A DNA stretch of 64,000 nt from Devriesea agamarum. GTDB taxonomy: Bacteria; Actinomycetota; Actinomycetes; Actinomycetales; Dermabacteraceae. Every line of letters begins with the position of its first letter. Positions within the stretch are counted from its first letter, which is position 1. Location of the stretch: the NCBI RefSeq assembly GCF_900070355.1, contig NZ_LN849456.1:1612001-1676000 (forward strand). The letters are read 5' to 3'. The position numbers and the translations under genes are program-made. This document shows, piece after piece, positions 7,566 to 16,062 of the stretch. Below the pieces are notes generated by a model. That model was given only the letters and a program-made list of their open reading frames with translations, did not search any database and was not told the DNA's origin.

Positions 7566-8438
7566 TCAGCGCAAAACCACCGTACGGCGACCATCGACGA
7601 ATACCCGACCTTCGCAGTGCCAGCGCACCGCGTCGGTGAGCGCCGCAACCTCGGCGTCTCGTCCACGAGCAGCGAGTTCAGCCGGTGTATATCCGTGATT
7701 GACGGCGAGCACGTGCTGGGCAATGATCGGCCCTTCGTCTAGGTCTGAGTTGACGTAGTGGGCGGTCGCGCCAATCATCTTCACGCCCCGGGCGTGGGCC
7801 TGGTGATATGGCCGAGCTCCTTTAAACGACGGCAAGAACGAATGGTGGATATTGATGCACCGACCTGCGAGGTTACCGGTGAGCTGGTCAGACAGGATCT
7901 GCATGTACCGCGCTAGGATCACAAGCTCGGCACCGGTGCGCTCGACAAGATCCAGCAGAGCACGCTCCGCATCGGGCTTGGTCTGCGCGGTCACGGGCAC
8001 GTGGTGAAACTCGATCCCGTGCCAACGGGCGATTGGCTCATGGTCGGGATGGTTAGAGACCACGCCCACCACCTCAATTGGCAGATCCCCGGTCTGGGCG
8101 CGGAAGAGGAGATCGCGCAGGCAGTGTTCCGCCTTCGACGTCAGGATCAACACTTTGGTCCGGTATCCGGCGGGGCGCAGATCCCAGTCCATACCGAATT
8201 GCTCTGCCAGGCGAGCAAGGCTCTCGCGCAACGCTGTATGCGCATCGGGGTTCGGAAGTGCTACCTCCACCCGCTGAAAGAAACGTCCGCTCTGTGGATC
8301 TCCGAACTGGTGGGCCTCGCGAATATCACCGTCGTGATCGACCAGGACACTGCTGACCGCGTGGACTATGCCCACGCGGTCAGCGCATGAGAGCGTGAGA
8401 ACGTACCGGGATGGGGATGTAGGTTCGTGCGAAGTCAT
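7566..8438 (-). CDS. purU: Formyltetrahydrofolate deformylase
   Basis: 290 aa from the ATG at 8438 (MTSHEP). An N-terminal ACT domain (about 11-85, LTLSCADRVGIVHAVSSVL) precedes a formyltransferase-fold domain with INIHHSFLPSFKG and GATAHYVNSDLDEGPII, which carries the catalytic Asn, His and Asp. The enzyme hydrolyses 10-formyl-THF to formate and THF. This feeds formate-dependent purine synthesis by PurT or balances one-carbon units. The open frame runs 18 codons further upstream, but that part has no family similarity. No clear ribosome site precedes either start. It is transcribed leftward, alone. Confidence 0.92.
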   Translation of the reverse strand: MTSHEPTSPSRYVLTLSCADRVGIVHAVSSVLVDHDGDIREAHQFGDPQSGRFFQRVEVALPNPDAHTALRESLARLAEQFGMDWDLRPAGYRTKVLILTSKAEHCLRDLLFRAQTGDLPIEVVGVVSNHPDHEPIARWHGIEFHHVPVTAQTKPDAERALLDLVERTGAELVILARYMQILSDQLTGNLAGRCINIHHSFLPSFKGARPYHQAHARGVKMIGATAHYVNSDLDEGPIIAQHVLAVNHGYTPAELAARGRDAEVAALTDAVRWHCEGRVFVDGRRTVVLR

Positions 8439-8493
8439 CCCGGGAGGGTACCGCAGCGAGCGCACCGGCACATAACAACTACCGCACAGCAAT

Positions 8494-8533
8494 GGGGCCG
8501 GAGACCAGCCGCAATGCGGTGGTATCCGGCCCC
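8494..8533 (-). terminator. Hairpin between sucD and purU
   Basis: A 9-bp stem, GGGGCCGGA with TCCGGCCCC, has a long loop that can itself pair partly (CCGCA...TGCGG). No U tract follows on the minus strand. It lies about 150 bases after the sucD stop and 55 before the purU start. Confidence 0.5.
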
Positions 8534-8680
8534 TGGATGCTCTGTCGAGTTGTTTGCGCTGTTCAGGCCCGCTGGGAACCAGTCAGTCCCGTGGGCACTA
8601 AACGCACATCCTGGTCAAACTTGTGCACCTGAGATGCGCTCGTGCCCGCAGGTCCCGCTGGCATCGCACGAACACTGTGG

Positions 8681-9574
8681 TCATGCTCGTGCGCGCAGAA
8701 TCTCACGCATCAACTCGGCGGTTTCGGACGGAGTCTTGCCGACCTTTACTCCGGCAGCCTCAAGAGCTTCCTTCTTCGCGGCAGCCGTTCCGGCCGAACC
8801 CGACACAATCGCGCCCGCATGCCCCATGGTTTTACCTTCGGGAGCAGTAAACCCGGCGACGTAACCCACCACCGGTTTAGTGACGTGTTCGCGGATGTAG
8901 GCGGCGGCGCGTTCCTCGGCGTCGCCCCCGATTTCACCGATCATCACAATCGCATCGGTTTCAGGATCGTTCTCGAACGCTTCCAAGGCGTCGATATGGG
9001 TCGTCCCGATGACGGGGTCGCCGCCAATGCCGATGCAGGTCGTGAAGCCAAAGTCCCGCAGCTCGTACATCATCTGATAGGTCAAAGTGCCTGACTTCGA
9101 CACCAGGCCGATGCGCCCGGGACCGGTGATGTTAGCGGGGATAATGCCGGCGTTGGACTTTCCGGGGCTGATGATGCCCGGGCAGTTCGGTCCAATCAGG
9201 CGAGTCTTGCCGCCGGCAGCGAGCGCATAGTTAAAGAACTCGGCGCTGTCTTTCACCGGGATGCCTTCGGTGATCACGATGGCCAGTGGGATCTCCGCGT
9301 CGATGGCTTCGATCACGGCAGCTTTGGCGAACTTGGGTGGCACAAACAGGACCGACACGTTGGCGCCAGTTTTTTCCATCGCCTCAGCAACCGTCCCGAA
9401 CACGGGGACTTGCTGGCCACCGTCGAACGTCACGCTTTGACCAGCCTTGCGCGGGTTCACCCCGCCCACGATCTGGGTTCCCGAGGCGAGCATCCGCTGC
9501 GAATGCTTCATACCTTCCGAACCGGTCATGCCCTGGACAATGACTTTCGAGTTTTCATCGAGGAAAACGGACAT
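8681..9574 (-). CDS. sucD: Succinyl-CoA ligase, alpha subunit
   Basis: 297 aa, full length. The N-terminal CoA-binding Rossmann domain starts at [13 protein letters not shown]. The C-terminal ligase domain carries the phosphorylated His (H252) in [10 protein letters not shown], and [10 protein letters not shown] is the expected glycine-rich motif. With SucC it converts succinyl-CoA, ADP or GDP and phosphate to succinate, CoA and nucleoside triphosphate in the TCA cycle. It follows sucC after a 9-base gap, in the usual C-D order, so the two are surely cotranscribed. Nothing is unusual. Confidence 0.97.
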   Translation of the reverse strand: MSVFLDENSKVIVQGMTGSEGMKHSQRMLASGTQIVGGVNPRKAGQSVTFDGGQQVPVFGTVAEAMEKTGANVSVLFVPPKFAKAAVIEAIDAEIPLAIVITEGIPVKDSAEFFNYALAAGGKTRLIGPNCPGIISPGKSNAGIIPANITGPGRIGLVSKSGTLTYQMMYELRDFGFTTCIGIGGDPVIGTTHIDALEAFENDPETDAIVMIGEIGGDAEERAAAYIREHVTKPVVGYVAGFTAPEGKTMGHAGAIVSGSAGTAAAKKEALEAAGVKVGKTPSETAELMREILRARA

Positions 9575-9583
9575 GGCTATTCC

Positions 9584-10750
9584 TCACTTTCCGGCGGCGA
9601 GCTCAGCGGCTTTGGCCGCGGCGCCGTCCATCGTGTCGACCAGGGTGACCAGGGGGTGAGCAGCCTCGGTGAGGATCCGCCGCCCTTCCTCAACGTTGTT
9701 GCCGTCCAACCGGACGACCAACGGTTTGGAGGCCGTATCCCCCAGTTTCTGCAGCGCGCCCACAATGCCATTGGCGACCGCATCGCACGCCGTGATCCCG
9801 CCAAACACGTTCACGAACACGGACTTCACCTGCGGATCACCGAGGATCACATCCAGCCCGTTAGCCATCACTTCGGCCGATGCACCGCCGCCGATATCGA
9901 GGAAGTTCGCCGGTTTCACCCCGTGCGCCTGCCCGGCGTAAGCCACCACGTCGAGAGTGGACATCACCAGCCCCGCACCGTTGCCGATCACCCCGACCTG
10001 ACCGTCGAGCTTCACGTAGTTCAGGTCCATTGCCTTGGCTTTGGCTTCTAACGGGTCCGCCGCTGCTTTGTCTTCGAGGGCCGCGTGATCGTCGTGCCGA
10101 AATTCGGCGTTGTCATCCAACGTCACCTTGCCGTCGAGGGCGATGATCTCTCCCTCACCGGTTTTCACCAGGGGGTTAACTTCCACCAGGGTGGCGTCTT
10201 CTTCACGGTAGACATTCCAGAGTTTCTGCAGAACCGGGATAACTTTTGCTGCGGTTTCCTCGTCAAAGCCTGCCTGTTTGACGATCTGGGCGGCTTTGTC
10301 GGCGTCAATGCCGACGTTCGGATCGACCGGAACCTTCGCGAGCGCTTCGGGCCGTTCGACCGCAAGCTGCTCGATCTCCATCCCGCCTTCGACCGAGCAC
10401 ATGGCGAGGTAACGCCGGTGAGCTCGATCGAGCAGCAGTGAAAAATAGTATTCCTCGGCGATATTCGCCCCAGCGGCGATCATCACGCGGTGAACGGTAT
10501 GGCCTTTGATATCCATGCCAAGGATCTGTGCGGCCTTGTCGTGGGCGTCCTCGGGCGACTTCGCCACCTTGACACCCCCGGCTTTACCGCGTCCACCGGT
10601 TTTGACCTGGGCTTTCACGACCACCACCGGGGTCGCGAGCTGTTGTGCTGCGGCCTTCGCGGCCGCGGGGTCTTCCGCAACGACTCCGGGGAGCACGGGC
10701 ACACCGTGCTTCTCGAAGAGGTCACGGGCCTGGTATTCAAACAGGTCCAC
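9584..10750 (-). CDS. sucC: Succinyl-CoA ligase, beta subunit
   Basis: 388 aa, the family length. An ATP-grasp domain begins at [19 protein letters not shown] and includes [18 protein letters not shown], which binds nucleotide. The C-terminal flavodoxin-like half has [13 protein letters not shown] and DIGGGASAE. It is the nucleotide-binding partner of SucD and the first gene of the sucCD unit. The 200 bases upstream are shared with the divergent small membrane protein at 10954, so both promoters should lie there. I could not pick out a convincing -35/-10 pair. Confidence 0.97.
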   Translation of the reverse strand: MDLFEYQARDLFEKHGVPVLPGVVAEDPAAAKAAAQQLATPVVVVKAQVKTGGRGKAGGVKVAKSPEDAHDKAAQILGMDIKGHTVHRVMIAAGANIAEEYYFSLLLDRAHRRYLAMCSVEGGMEIEQLAVERPEALAKVPVDPNVGIDADKAAQIVKQAGFDEETAAKVIPVLQKLWNVYREEDATLVEVNPLVKTGEGEIIALDGKVTLDDNAEFRHDDHAALEDKAAADPLEAKAKAMDLNYVKLDGQVGVIGNGAGLVMSTLDVVAYAGQAHGVKPANFLDIGGGASAEVMANGLDVILGDPQVKSVFVNVFGGITACDAVANGIVGALQKLGDTASKPLVVRLDGNNVEEGRRILTEAAHPLVTLVDTMDGAAAKAAELAAGK

Positions 10751-10953
10751 GGGTGTTGAGTCCTCTCGACTTCGAGTGTGGGCGGCAGGCCGGATCCCGG
10801 CCGAGGCATCCGCCCAGCGGATCGTCTACCACCCTATACGCCACCCCTGACAGAGAAGTGTCCGTCCTCCACAAACGGGCACCCGCGACGGGCACAACAG
10901 GCCAACACCACGTTCTCACTAGCCGAAAATAGCGAGCACCGTAGCATGGGGGC

Positions 10954-11175
10954 ATGGCCCGTCGATCCCGCACTCTCCGTCAGCGCATCGGAAATCAGCT
11001 GCTGTTCTCCATCGCTGTGCTCACTGTGCTGTTCTTTTTGCTGAAGTTCATCGGGATCCGCGTCACGATGCCGGGCCTGGTGCTATCGATTGTCATCACC
11101 GTCGCCCTCAACGTGGCCCTGTCGTATTGGAATGTCAACCGCTCCCCGAATCGCCCCAGAGACGAGCAGAGATGA
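10954..11175 (+). CDS. Small membrane protein
   Basis: 73 aa. The basic N-terminus MARRSRTLRQRIG is followed by two hydrophobic helices (about 17-36 and 39-60) and a short charged tail. It overlaps the next gene by ATGA (11172-11175), so the two are translationally coupled. It resembles the small DUF4229-type proteins of actinobacteria in size and topology, but I cannot confirm the family. It is divergent from sucC. A role as partner or anchor for the following protein is only a guess. Confidence 0.7.
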   Translation: MARRSRTLRQRIGNQLLFSIAVLTVLFFLLKFIGIRVTMPGLVLSIVITVALNVALSYWNVNRSPNRPRDEQR

Positions 11176-11654
11176 ACGACTGGCGAACCTATATGAAAGC
11201 GGCGCGCAACACCGTGCGCCAACAAGCTCCGGGAGCACGTGAAGCCGTCAAGCAGACGGTAAAGGACGCCGCACAGTCCGCTCGTGTGAATGCGAAAGCC
11301 GCAGGACACGTCCTGTCCTCCCACACCGAACAGACCCGAAAGGCAGTGCGCCAAGATGCCGCTGCCTACGTGGTGGTGGCGCATCGCAAGTTGAAACGAG
11401 CCCAGCTGGGTCGACGTCTGCTGGCGGCACTGCGCGACGCCCTGATCATGGGGGTCTCGATCACCGTGATCTGGTTTATCCTCAGCAAAACCGCTGTCAA
11501 AATTCCCTTCGAGTGGGTGCTGATTGGGATCATCTTGTTGATGGCTCTACGTTTCGTCGTCGCGTTTTCTCGAAAGCGGCCGGAATCGGACGAGGCTGAA
11601 GCAACCGGGGCAGAGCAATCCCCAGACGGCTCATCCGCACCGCCACAGCGCTGA
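11172..11654 (+). CDS. Membrane protein with an amphipathic N-terminal region
   Basis: 160 aa from the ATG at 11172, chosen because it overlaps the upstream stop as ATGA. Residues 1-85 are hydrophilic, Ala/Arg/Lys/Gln-rich and probably helical, with spaced ARxxVKQTVKDAAQSAR-type repeats reminiscent of apolipoprotein-like or LEA-like helices. Residues about 90-135 hold two transmembrane helices, and an acidic tail ends the protein. I do not recognise a family. Together with the 73-aa protein it forms a two-gene unit. Confidence 0.65.
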   Translation: MNDWRTYMKAARNTVRQQAPGAREAVKQTVKDAAQSARVNAKAAGHVLSSHTEQTRKAVRQDAAAYVVVAHRKLKRAQLGRRLLAALRDALIMGVSITVIWFILSKTAVKIPFEWVLIGIILLMALRFVVAFSRKRPESDEAEATGAEQSPDGSSAPPQR

Positions 11655-11699
11655 GACCTCCGTTCAGGACTGGCGGACCCTCGGTCCTACCATGAGTGC

Positions 11700-14465
11700 G
11701 TGACCGACGAGGCCTCCGCACCGACAGCCGACCCCACCCCATCCTCAAACCGCCCGCGACACAGCCCGCCCGGCGGTCGCCGATCCTGGCACCGGCAAGC
11801 TTCCCGCCCCATTTCATGGTGGCTCTTTGCCCTGGTGGTGCTCGCGTTTATTCATCCGTGGGTGCCGCAATCACGCTGGCTGCTGGTGCATATGGTGACC
11901 TTGGGTCTGATCACCACATCGATCATGATCTGGGGCCAGCATTTCACCGAAGCACTGTTAAAAATCCGTTTACCGGACTCAGCCCGGTCAGTTCAGGTGT
12001 GGCGAATCCGGGCGCTCACCGTCGGCATCATCGTGGTGGGCACGGGAATCATCGGAGGGTGGCCGTGGGTCACCGTAGCCGGAGCCGTGGTGGTGGGCGG
12101 CTGCGTCACCTGGTACGCCCTCGATTTACTCGGGCAGCTTCGGCGAGCGCTTCCCTCTCCATTTCGCAGCACCGTCCGTTTTTACATCACCGCAGCACTG
12201 TTACTCCCGGTGGGCGCCACGTTCGGGGCTCTCCTCGCATTTTCTCCTCCGAGCCCTTGGCAGGGGCGACTACTTCTCGCTCACCAGGCGATCAATCTGC
12301 TCGGTTTCGTGGGGCTCACGGCTGTGGGGACTCTGATCACCCTGTGGCCGACTGTCTTGCGGACCCGGATGGTTGCAGGCCAGGCGCAGACCGGTTATCG
12401 CGTGCTTATTGCCCTCGCGGCCGGGATGACGCTGATCGTGGCCGGGGCACTCCTCGGATTCACTGCACTGGTGGTCGCGGGCCTGGTGGTGTATCTAGCT
12501 GGGCTGCTGTGGTTTATGACAGACCTCGTGCGCTGTGCGCATGCTCAACCACCCGTCACATTCCCTGCGATGTCGATCGCGGCAGGGGTTCTATGGCTGC
12601 TCGGGACCTTAATTGGTCTGCTCGTGCTGCTTCTAACGGACCCTCACCGGGTGCTGGTGGCCGGTGATATCCAGGGCCTCACCGTCCCCTATGTTGCAGG
12701 CTTTTTGGTTCAGTTGCTCTTCGGCGCCATGAGTTACCTCATGCCTACAGTGATGGGTGGCGGCCCCGCGCCAGTGCGGGCTGGGCTGCGCGAAACGGAT
12801 CGGTTTGGGGTTGCCCGAGTCATCGCGCTGAACACCTCCCTCGTGCTGTACCTATTAATCCCCTCTTCAACGGTCCGAGTCGCCGTTGCTTTCGTGGCTT
12901 TCATCAGCTTGGGGATGTTCATTCCGCTCATTATTCGGATGGTCAAGGCCAATCTGCGGGCTAGACGGGATACCGGGCGCGCCCAGCAAGCCCTACACGC
13001 GCAGCACAAGACGCCGGACACAACGCCCAACCTGGCCGCACACCACGTGTCGAATGAGCACGAGACACCGGTGAACCGGCGACATTTTGCCGAAGCAGTG
13101 CTCGGGATCGGCACCGCGCTAGGTGCGGTCGCCGTGGGCCGGGCTGCCGACCCTGCACTCACAGGGCCCATCTCCTCCGCCACCTCTGATCCTGACGGAA
13201 ACACTCGCGCTATCCGTCCCACCGGGCATACGACGAGGATTAAAGTCACCGCATCGGGGATGAGGTTTCATCCCCAAAATCTCACGGTTCCGGTGGGTGA
13301 TCACCTGATACTCACCGTCACAAACACCGATCCGACGACCACACACGACCTGGCGTTGGATAACGGCGCTCAGACTCGGCGTCTGTCTCCCGGCGCATCT
13401 CAAACGCTCGACGTCGGGGTGATCCGCACCGATATACACGGGTGGTGCACCATCGTGGGGCACCGGGCGATGGGCATGGTCTTAAACATCCGGGCCCTCA
13501 GATCAGCTGGAACAGACCACACCGCCGCTGACACCCACGGCAACACGGATGCACACGACGAACAGCTTGTCGGCGTCCCCGAGCGCCAAACCGTCGATCT
13601 CACGGCACCTCCCGGGCCCCAGTACCAGCCTCGTCATGCCTTATTGCCCGCGGTTCCTCCCGGGCGACGGCACCAGATTGACCTCACCGCCGAAGAGGTC
13701 GACCGCGAGTTCGCCCCCGGATTTACCCAACGCGCCATGACCTACAACGGTCTAGTGATGGGACCGATCCTGCACGCACATGTCGGAGACGAGTTCGCGG
13801 TACATCTGGTCAATAAAGGCAGCATGGGCCATTCGATAGATTTCCACGCGGGAACGGTTTCACCGCAACCAAATATGCGCACCATCGCACCCGGGCAGTC
13901 ACTCGATTACGAGTTCACCGCCCATCGTTCCGGGATCTGGCTCTATCACTGTTCCACGATGCCAATGTCAGCGCATATTGCATCCGGAATGTTTGGGGCC
14001 GTGATCGTGCGTCCGCCGAGCCTGAGCCAGGTGGCTCGCGAATATGTACTGGTGCAATCTGAGGCCTATTTAGGTCCTCGCGGCGGGAACGTCGATATGC
14101 GCAAAATTGCTGATGAACGGCCGGACCTCACCATGTTTAACGGACACGCAAACCAGTATGTGCACGCGCCTTTGACTGCTCGGGTTGGAGAACGTATCCG
14201 GTTCTGGGTTCTCGCCGCGGGACCGAGCAGGGGCATAAGTTTCCATATTGTGGGCGCCCAATTCGACACCGTCTTTAAAGAAGGCGCGTACCTGTTGCGT
14301 CCGGATAACCCCGACCTTGGCGGATCCCAGGCGTTAGACCTCGCCTCATGCCAAGGAGGATTCGTTGAAACCGTGTTTGAACAACCCGGCACCTACACCT
14401 TCGTTAACCATTCGTTTGTTGACATGGAGCGCGGTGCCCGCGGACTGATCACCGTCACAACCTGA
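11700..14465 (+). CDS. nirK: Three-module copper protein: polytopic membrane domain, cupredoxin, NirK-type nitrite reductase
   Basis: 921 aa from a GTG. Residues about 38-415 contain roughly ten to twelve helices in an NnrS-like arrangement with scattered His. Residues 455-485 form another hydrophobic stretch after VNRRHF. A cupredoxin domain (510-600) has a complete type 1 site: H549, C583, H588, M593. The C-terminal part (about 650-921) is a two-domain copper nitrite reductase: type 1 H711, C751, H759, M764; type 2 H716, H750, H904; catalytic D714 and H849. Every residue needed to reduce nitrite to NO is therefore present. The extra cupredoxin may pass electrons inward, with the catalytic part outside the membrane. 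Related fusions are known from actinobacteria. No other denitrification gene is in the window. Confidence 0.88.
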   Translation: MTDEASAPTADPTPSSNRPRHSPPGGRRSWHRQASRPISWWLFALVVLAFIHPWVPQSRWLLVHMVTLGLITTSIMIWGQHFTEALLKIRLPDSARSVQVWRIRALTVGIIVVGTGIIGGWPWVTVAGAVVVGGCVTWYALDLLGQLRRALPSPFRSTVRFYITAALLLPVGATFGALLAFSPPSPWQGRLLLAHQAINLLGFVGLTAVGTLITLWPTVLRTRMVAGQAQTGYRVLIALAAGMTLIVAGALLGFTALVVAGLVVYLAGLLWFMTDLVRCAHAQPPVTFPAMSIAAGVLWLLGTLIGLLVLLLTDPHRVLVAGDIQGLTVPYVAGFLVQLLFGAMSYLMPTVMGGGPAPVRAGLRETDRFGVARVIALNTSLVLYLLIPSSTVRVAVAFVAFISLGMFIPLIIRMVKANLRARRDTGRAQQALHAQHKTPDTTPNLAAHHVSNEHETPVNRRHFAEAVLGIGTALGAVAVGRAADPALTGPISSATSDPDGNTRAIRPTGHTTRIKVTASGMRFHPQNLTVPVGDHLILTVTNTDPTTTHDLALDNGAQTRRLSPGASQTLDVGVIRTDIHGWCTIVGHRAMGMVLNIRALRSAGTDHTAADTHGNTDAHDEQLVGVPERQTVDLTAPPGPQYQPRHALLPAVPPGRRHQIDLTAEEVDREFAPGFTQRAMTYNGLVMGPILHAHVGDEFAVHLVNKGSMGHSIDFHAGTVSPQPNMRTIAPGQSLDYEFTAHRSGIWLYHCSTMPMSAHIASGMFGAVIVRPPSLSQVAREYVLVQSEAYLGPRGGNVDMRKIADERPDLTMFNGHANQYVHAPLTARVGERIRFWVLAAGPSRGISFHIVGAQFDTVFKEGAYLLRPDNPDLGGSQALDLASCQGGFVETVFEQPGTYTFVNHSFVDMERGARGLITVTT

Positions 14466-14487
14466 TCAGCGGGTGGAATCTGCGCTG

Positions 14488-15993
14488 TTATCGGGGGGCA
14501 GGCGATGCGCTGAGCGGATGGGCTCGACGCAGCGGAGTTCCCAGCACATAACCCACCAGCGCAAGCACGGTGATCACAGCGAGCGTACCGAGCGTCAACG
14601 CTTCAAAGGTTCCGCGTTCAACTTTCCACGTGCCGTGGAAGTCGTAAGGCAGGCCCAGCATGTGCTCGATCGTCCCGGGGAAAACCGTCGTCCAGGACCC
14701 AACCAGCACCCAGGCCAAACACAGCCCGCCGAGTGCCATGAACCCCAGGTTAGAGACCGGTGCTTTAAAGGACCTCGGCACATCCGGTCGCGAATACCGC
14801 AGGCGGATCACAGCCGGGATAATGATCAGATACGACAGTAAGAATGTGCTGATCGAAATATTCAGCACAATGTTGAACAAGGTCGCTGACGTTCCGTGCA
14901 CGCTCATCGCGGCCACTAAGAAGGCCGTCGCCACCACCCCGGAGAGCACGTTGACTCGTACCGGAGTGCCAAGGCTGCGGTGAAAGCGGCCAAAAAATCC
15001 TCCAAAGAAGGCACCGTCGGCCGCAGCGATGGCTTGCATCCGGTCAGAGACCAGCATCCACGATGCCCCGTGACAGACCGTGATAGCGACCAGGATCAGC
15101 GCCATTGCGGCGAGCATCGGCTCCTGGACGGGGCCGTACACGCTAAAGACCTCGCGCACCGCGTTCATCAGACCGTCGACCCCGTCGATCTTCTCCGCGG
15201 GAAGAACCCACAAAATCGCAGCGATCGGTATCAGGTAGCAGACCGCGGCAATCGCGCAGGCCCGCAACACCGAAATCGACACGTCTTTGGTAGCGTTTTT
15301 CATCTCCCCGGACGCTGAGTTCGGTGCCTCAAATCCGAGAAAAGAAAACAGCAGCAGCGGAACCACCGCAAAAAACCCGGTGAGGGTGGGGGTTAATGAT
15401 CCCAGCGACAGTGTTTGCGGACCTTTGAGGATCAGATAGAGAACAGCGGTCAGAACGAAGAACCCCAAGAAAACAATCTTGAGAACGGCACCTAGATTCG
15501 GCACCCACTTGGCCTTGTTCATGCTCACCACGGCAAAGAACACCGTGATCCAGATATAGCTGAGCTTCACTGCATAGTCACCAACACTGCCGTGGCTGAC
15601 CGGAATGAGGTACTGATCAATGGTCTCCGATGCGAGAAACGCCATCGATCCACCCACCCAGACCGGTTGCGTCACCCAAGTCAGAATCGACGCGACCGAA
15701 GCTAACGGGCGTCCGAAAGCCTCGCGCACCCACAAATACACCCCACCTTCGCCGATAAACGCCCCACCTGTTTCAGCGAAAATCAGCGCGTAGGGGACCA
15801 GGAAGAACAACACCAAGACCAAGCACCAGGTGAATGTCTGCGGACCCAGTGCTGAGACCGATCCGAGCATTTCCAGCCCGACCACAGCCGCAATAATGAG
15901 GAACAGGATGTCGAGCCGCCCCAGGGTCTTCTTCAGGTAGCGGTTTTGCTCAGCCGCCATAGCGGTCGAGGTCCGTTTATTGACAAGCGACAC
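14488..15993 (-). CDS. APC-family amino acid permease
   Basis: 501 aa from GTG at 15993, with AAAGGA about 10 bases upstream. Around twelve helices start at LDILFLIIAAVVGLEMLGS, with the APC signature region AETGGAFIGEGGVYLWVREAFG. The family imports amino acids, polyamines or their antiporter pairs with protons. The GEGGxYxWV motif resembles glutamate/GABA or putrescine transporters, but the substrate cannot be set from sequence. It is a single gene transcribed leftward and converges with the nirK fusion with a 22-base gap. Confidence 0.88.
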   Translation of the reverse strand: MSLVNKRTSTAMAAEQNRYLKKTLGRLDILFLIIAAVVGLEMLGSVSALGPQTFTWCLVLVLFFLVPYALIFAETGGAFIGEGGVYLWVREAFGRPLASVASILTWVTQPVWVGGSMAFLASETIDQYLIPVSHGSVGDYAVKLSYIWITVFFAVVSMNKAKWVPNLGAVLKIVFLGFFVLTAVLYLILKGPQTLSLGSLTPTLTGFFAVVPLLLFSFLGFEAPNSASGEMKNATKDVSISVLRACAIAAVCYLIPIAAILWVLPAEKIDGVDGLMNAVREVFSVYGPVQEPMLAAMALILVAITVCHGASWMLVSDRMQAIAAADGAFFGGFFGRFHRSLGTPVRVNVLSGVVATAFLVAAMSVHGTSATLFNIVLNISISTFLLSYLIIIPAVIRLRYSRPDVPRSFKAPVSNLGFMALGGLCLAWVLVGSWTTVFPGTIEHMLGLPYDFHGTWKVERGTFEALTLGTLAVITVLALVGYVLGTPLRRAHPLSASPAPR

Positions 15994-16062
15994 AAGGCAT
16001 CCTTTGTAGGGTGTTAAGACTGCGGCATTCTACCGGGCTGTAAAGCAACGCCCTCAATCCAG

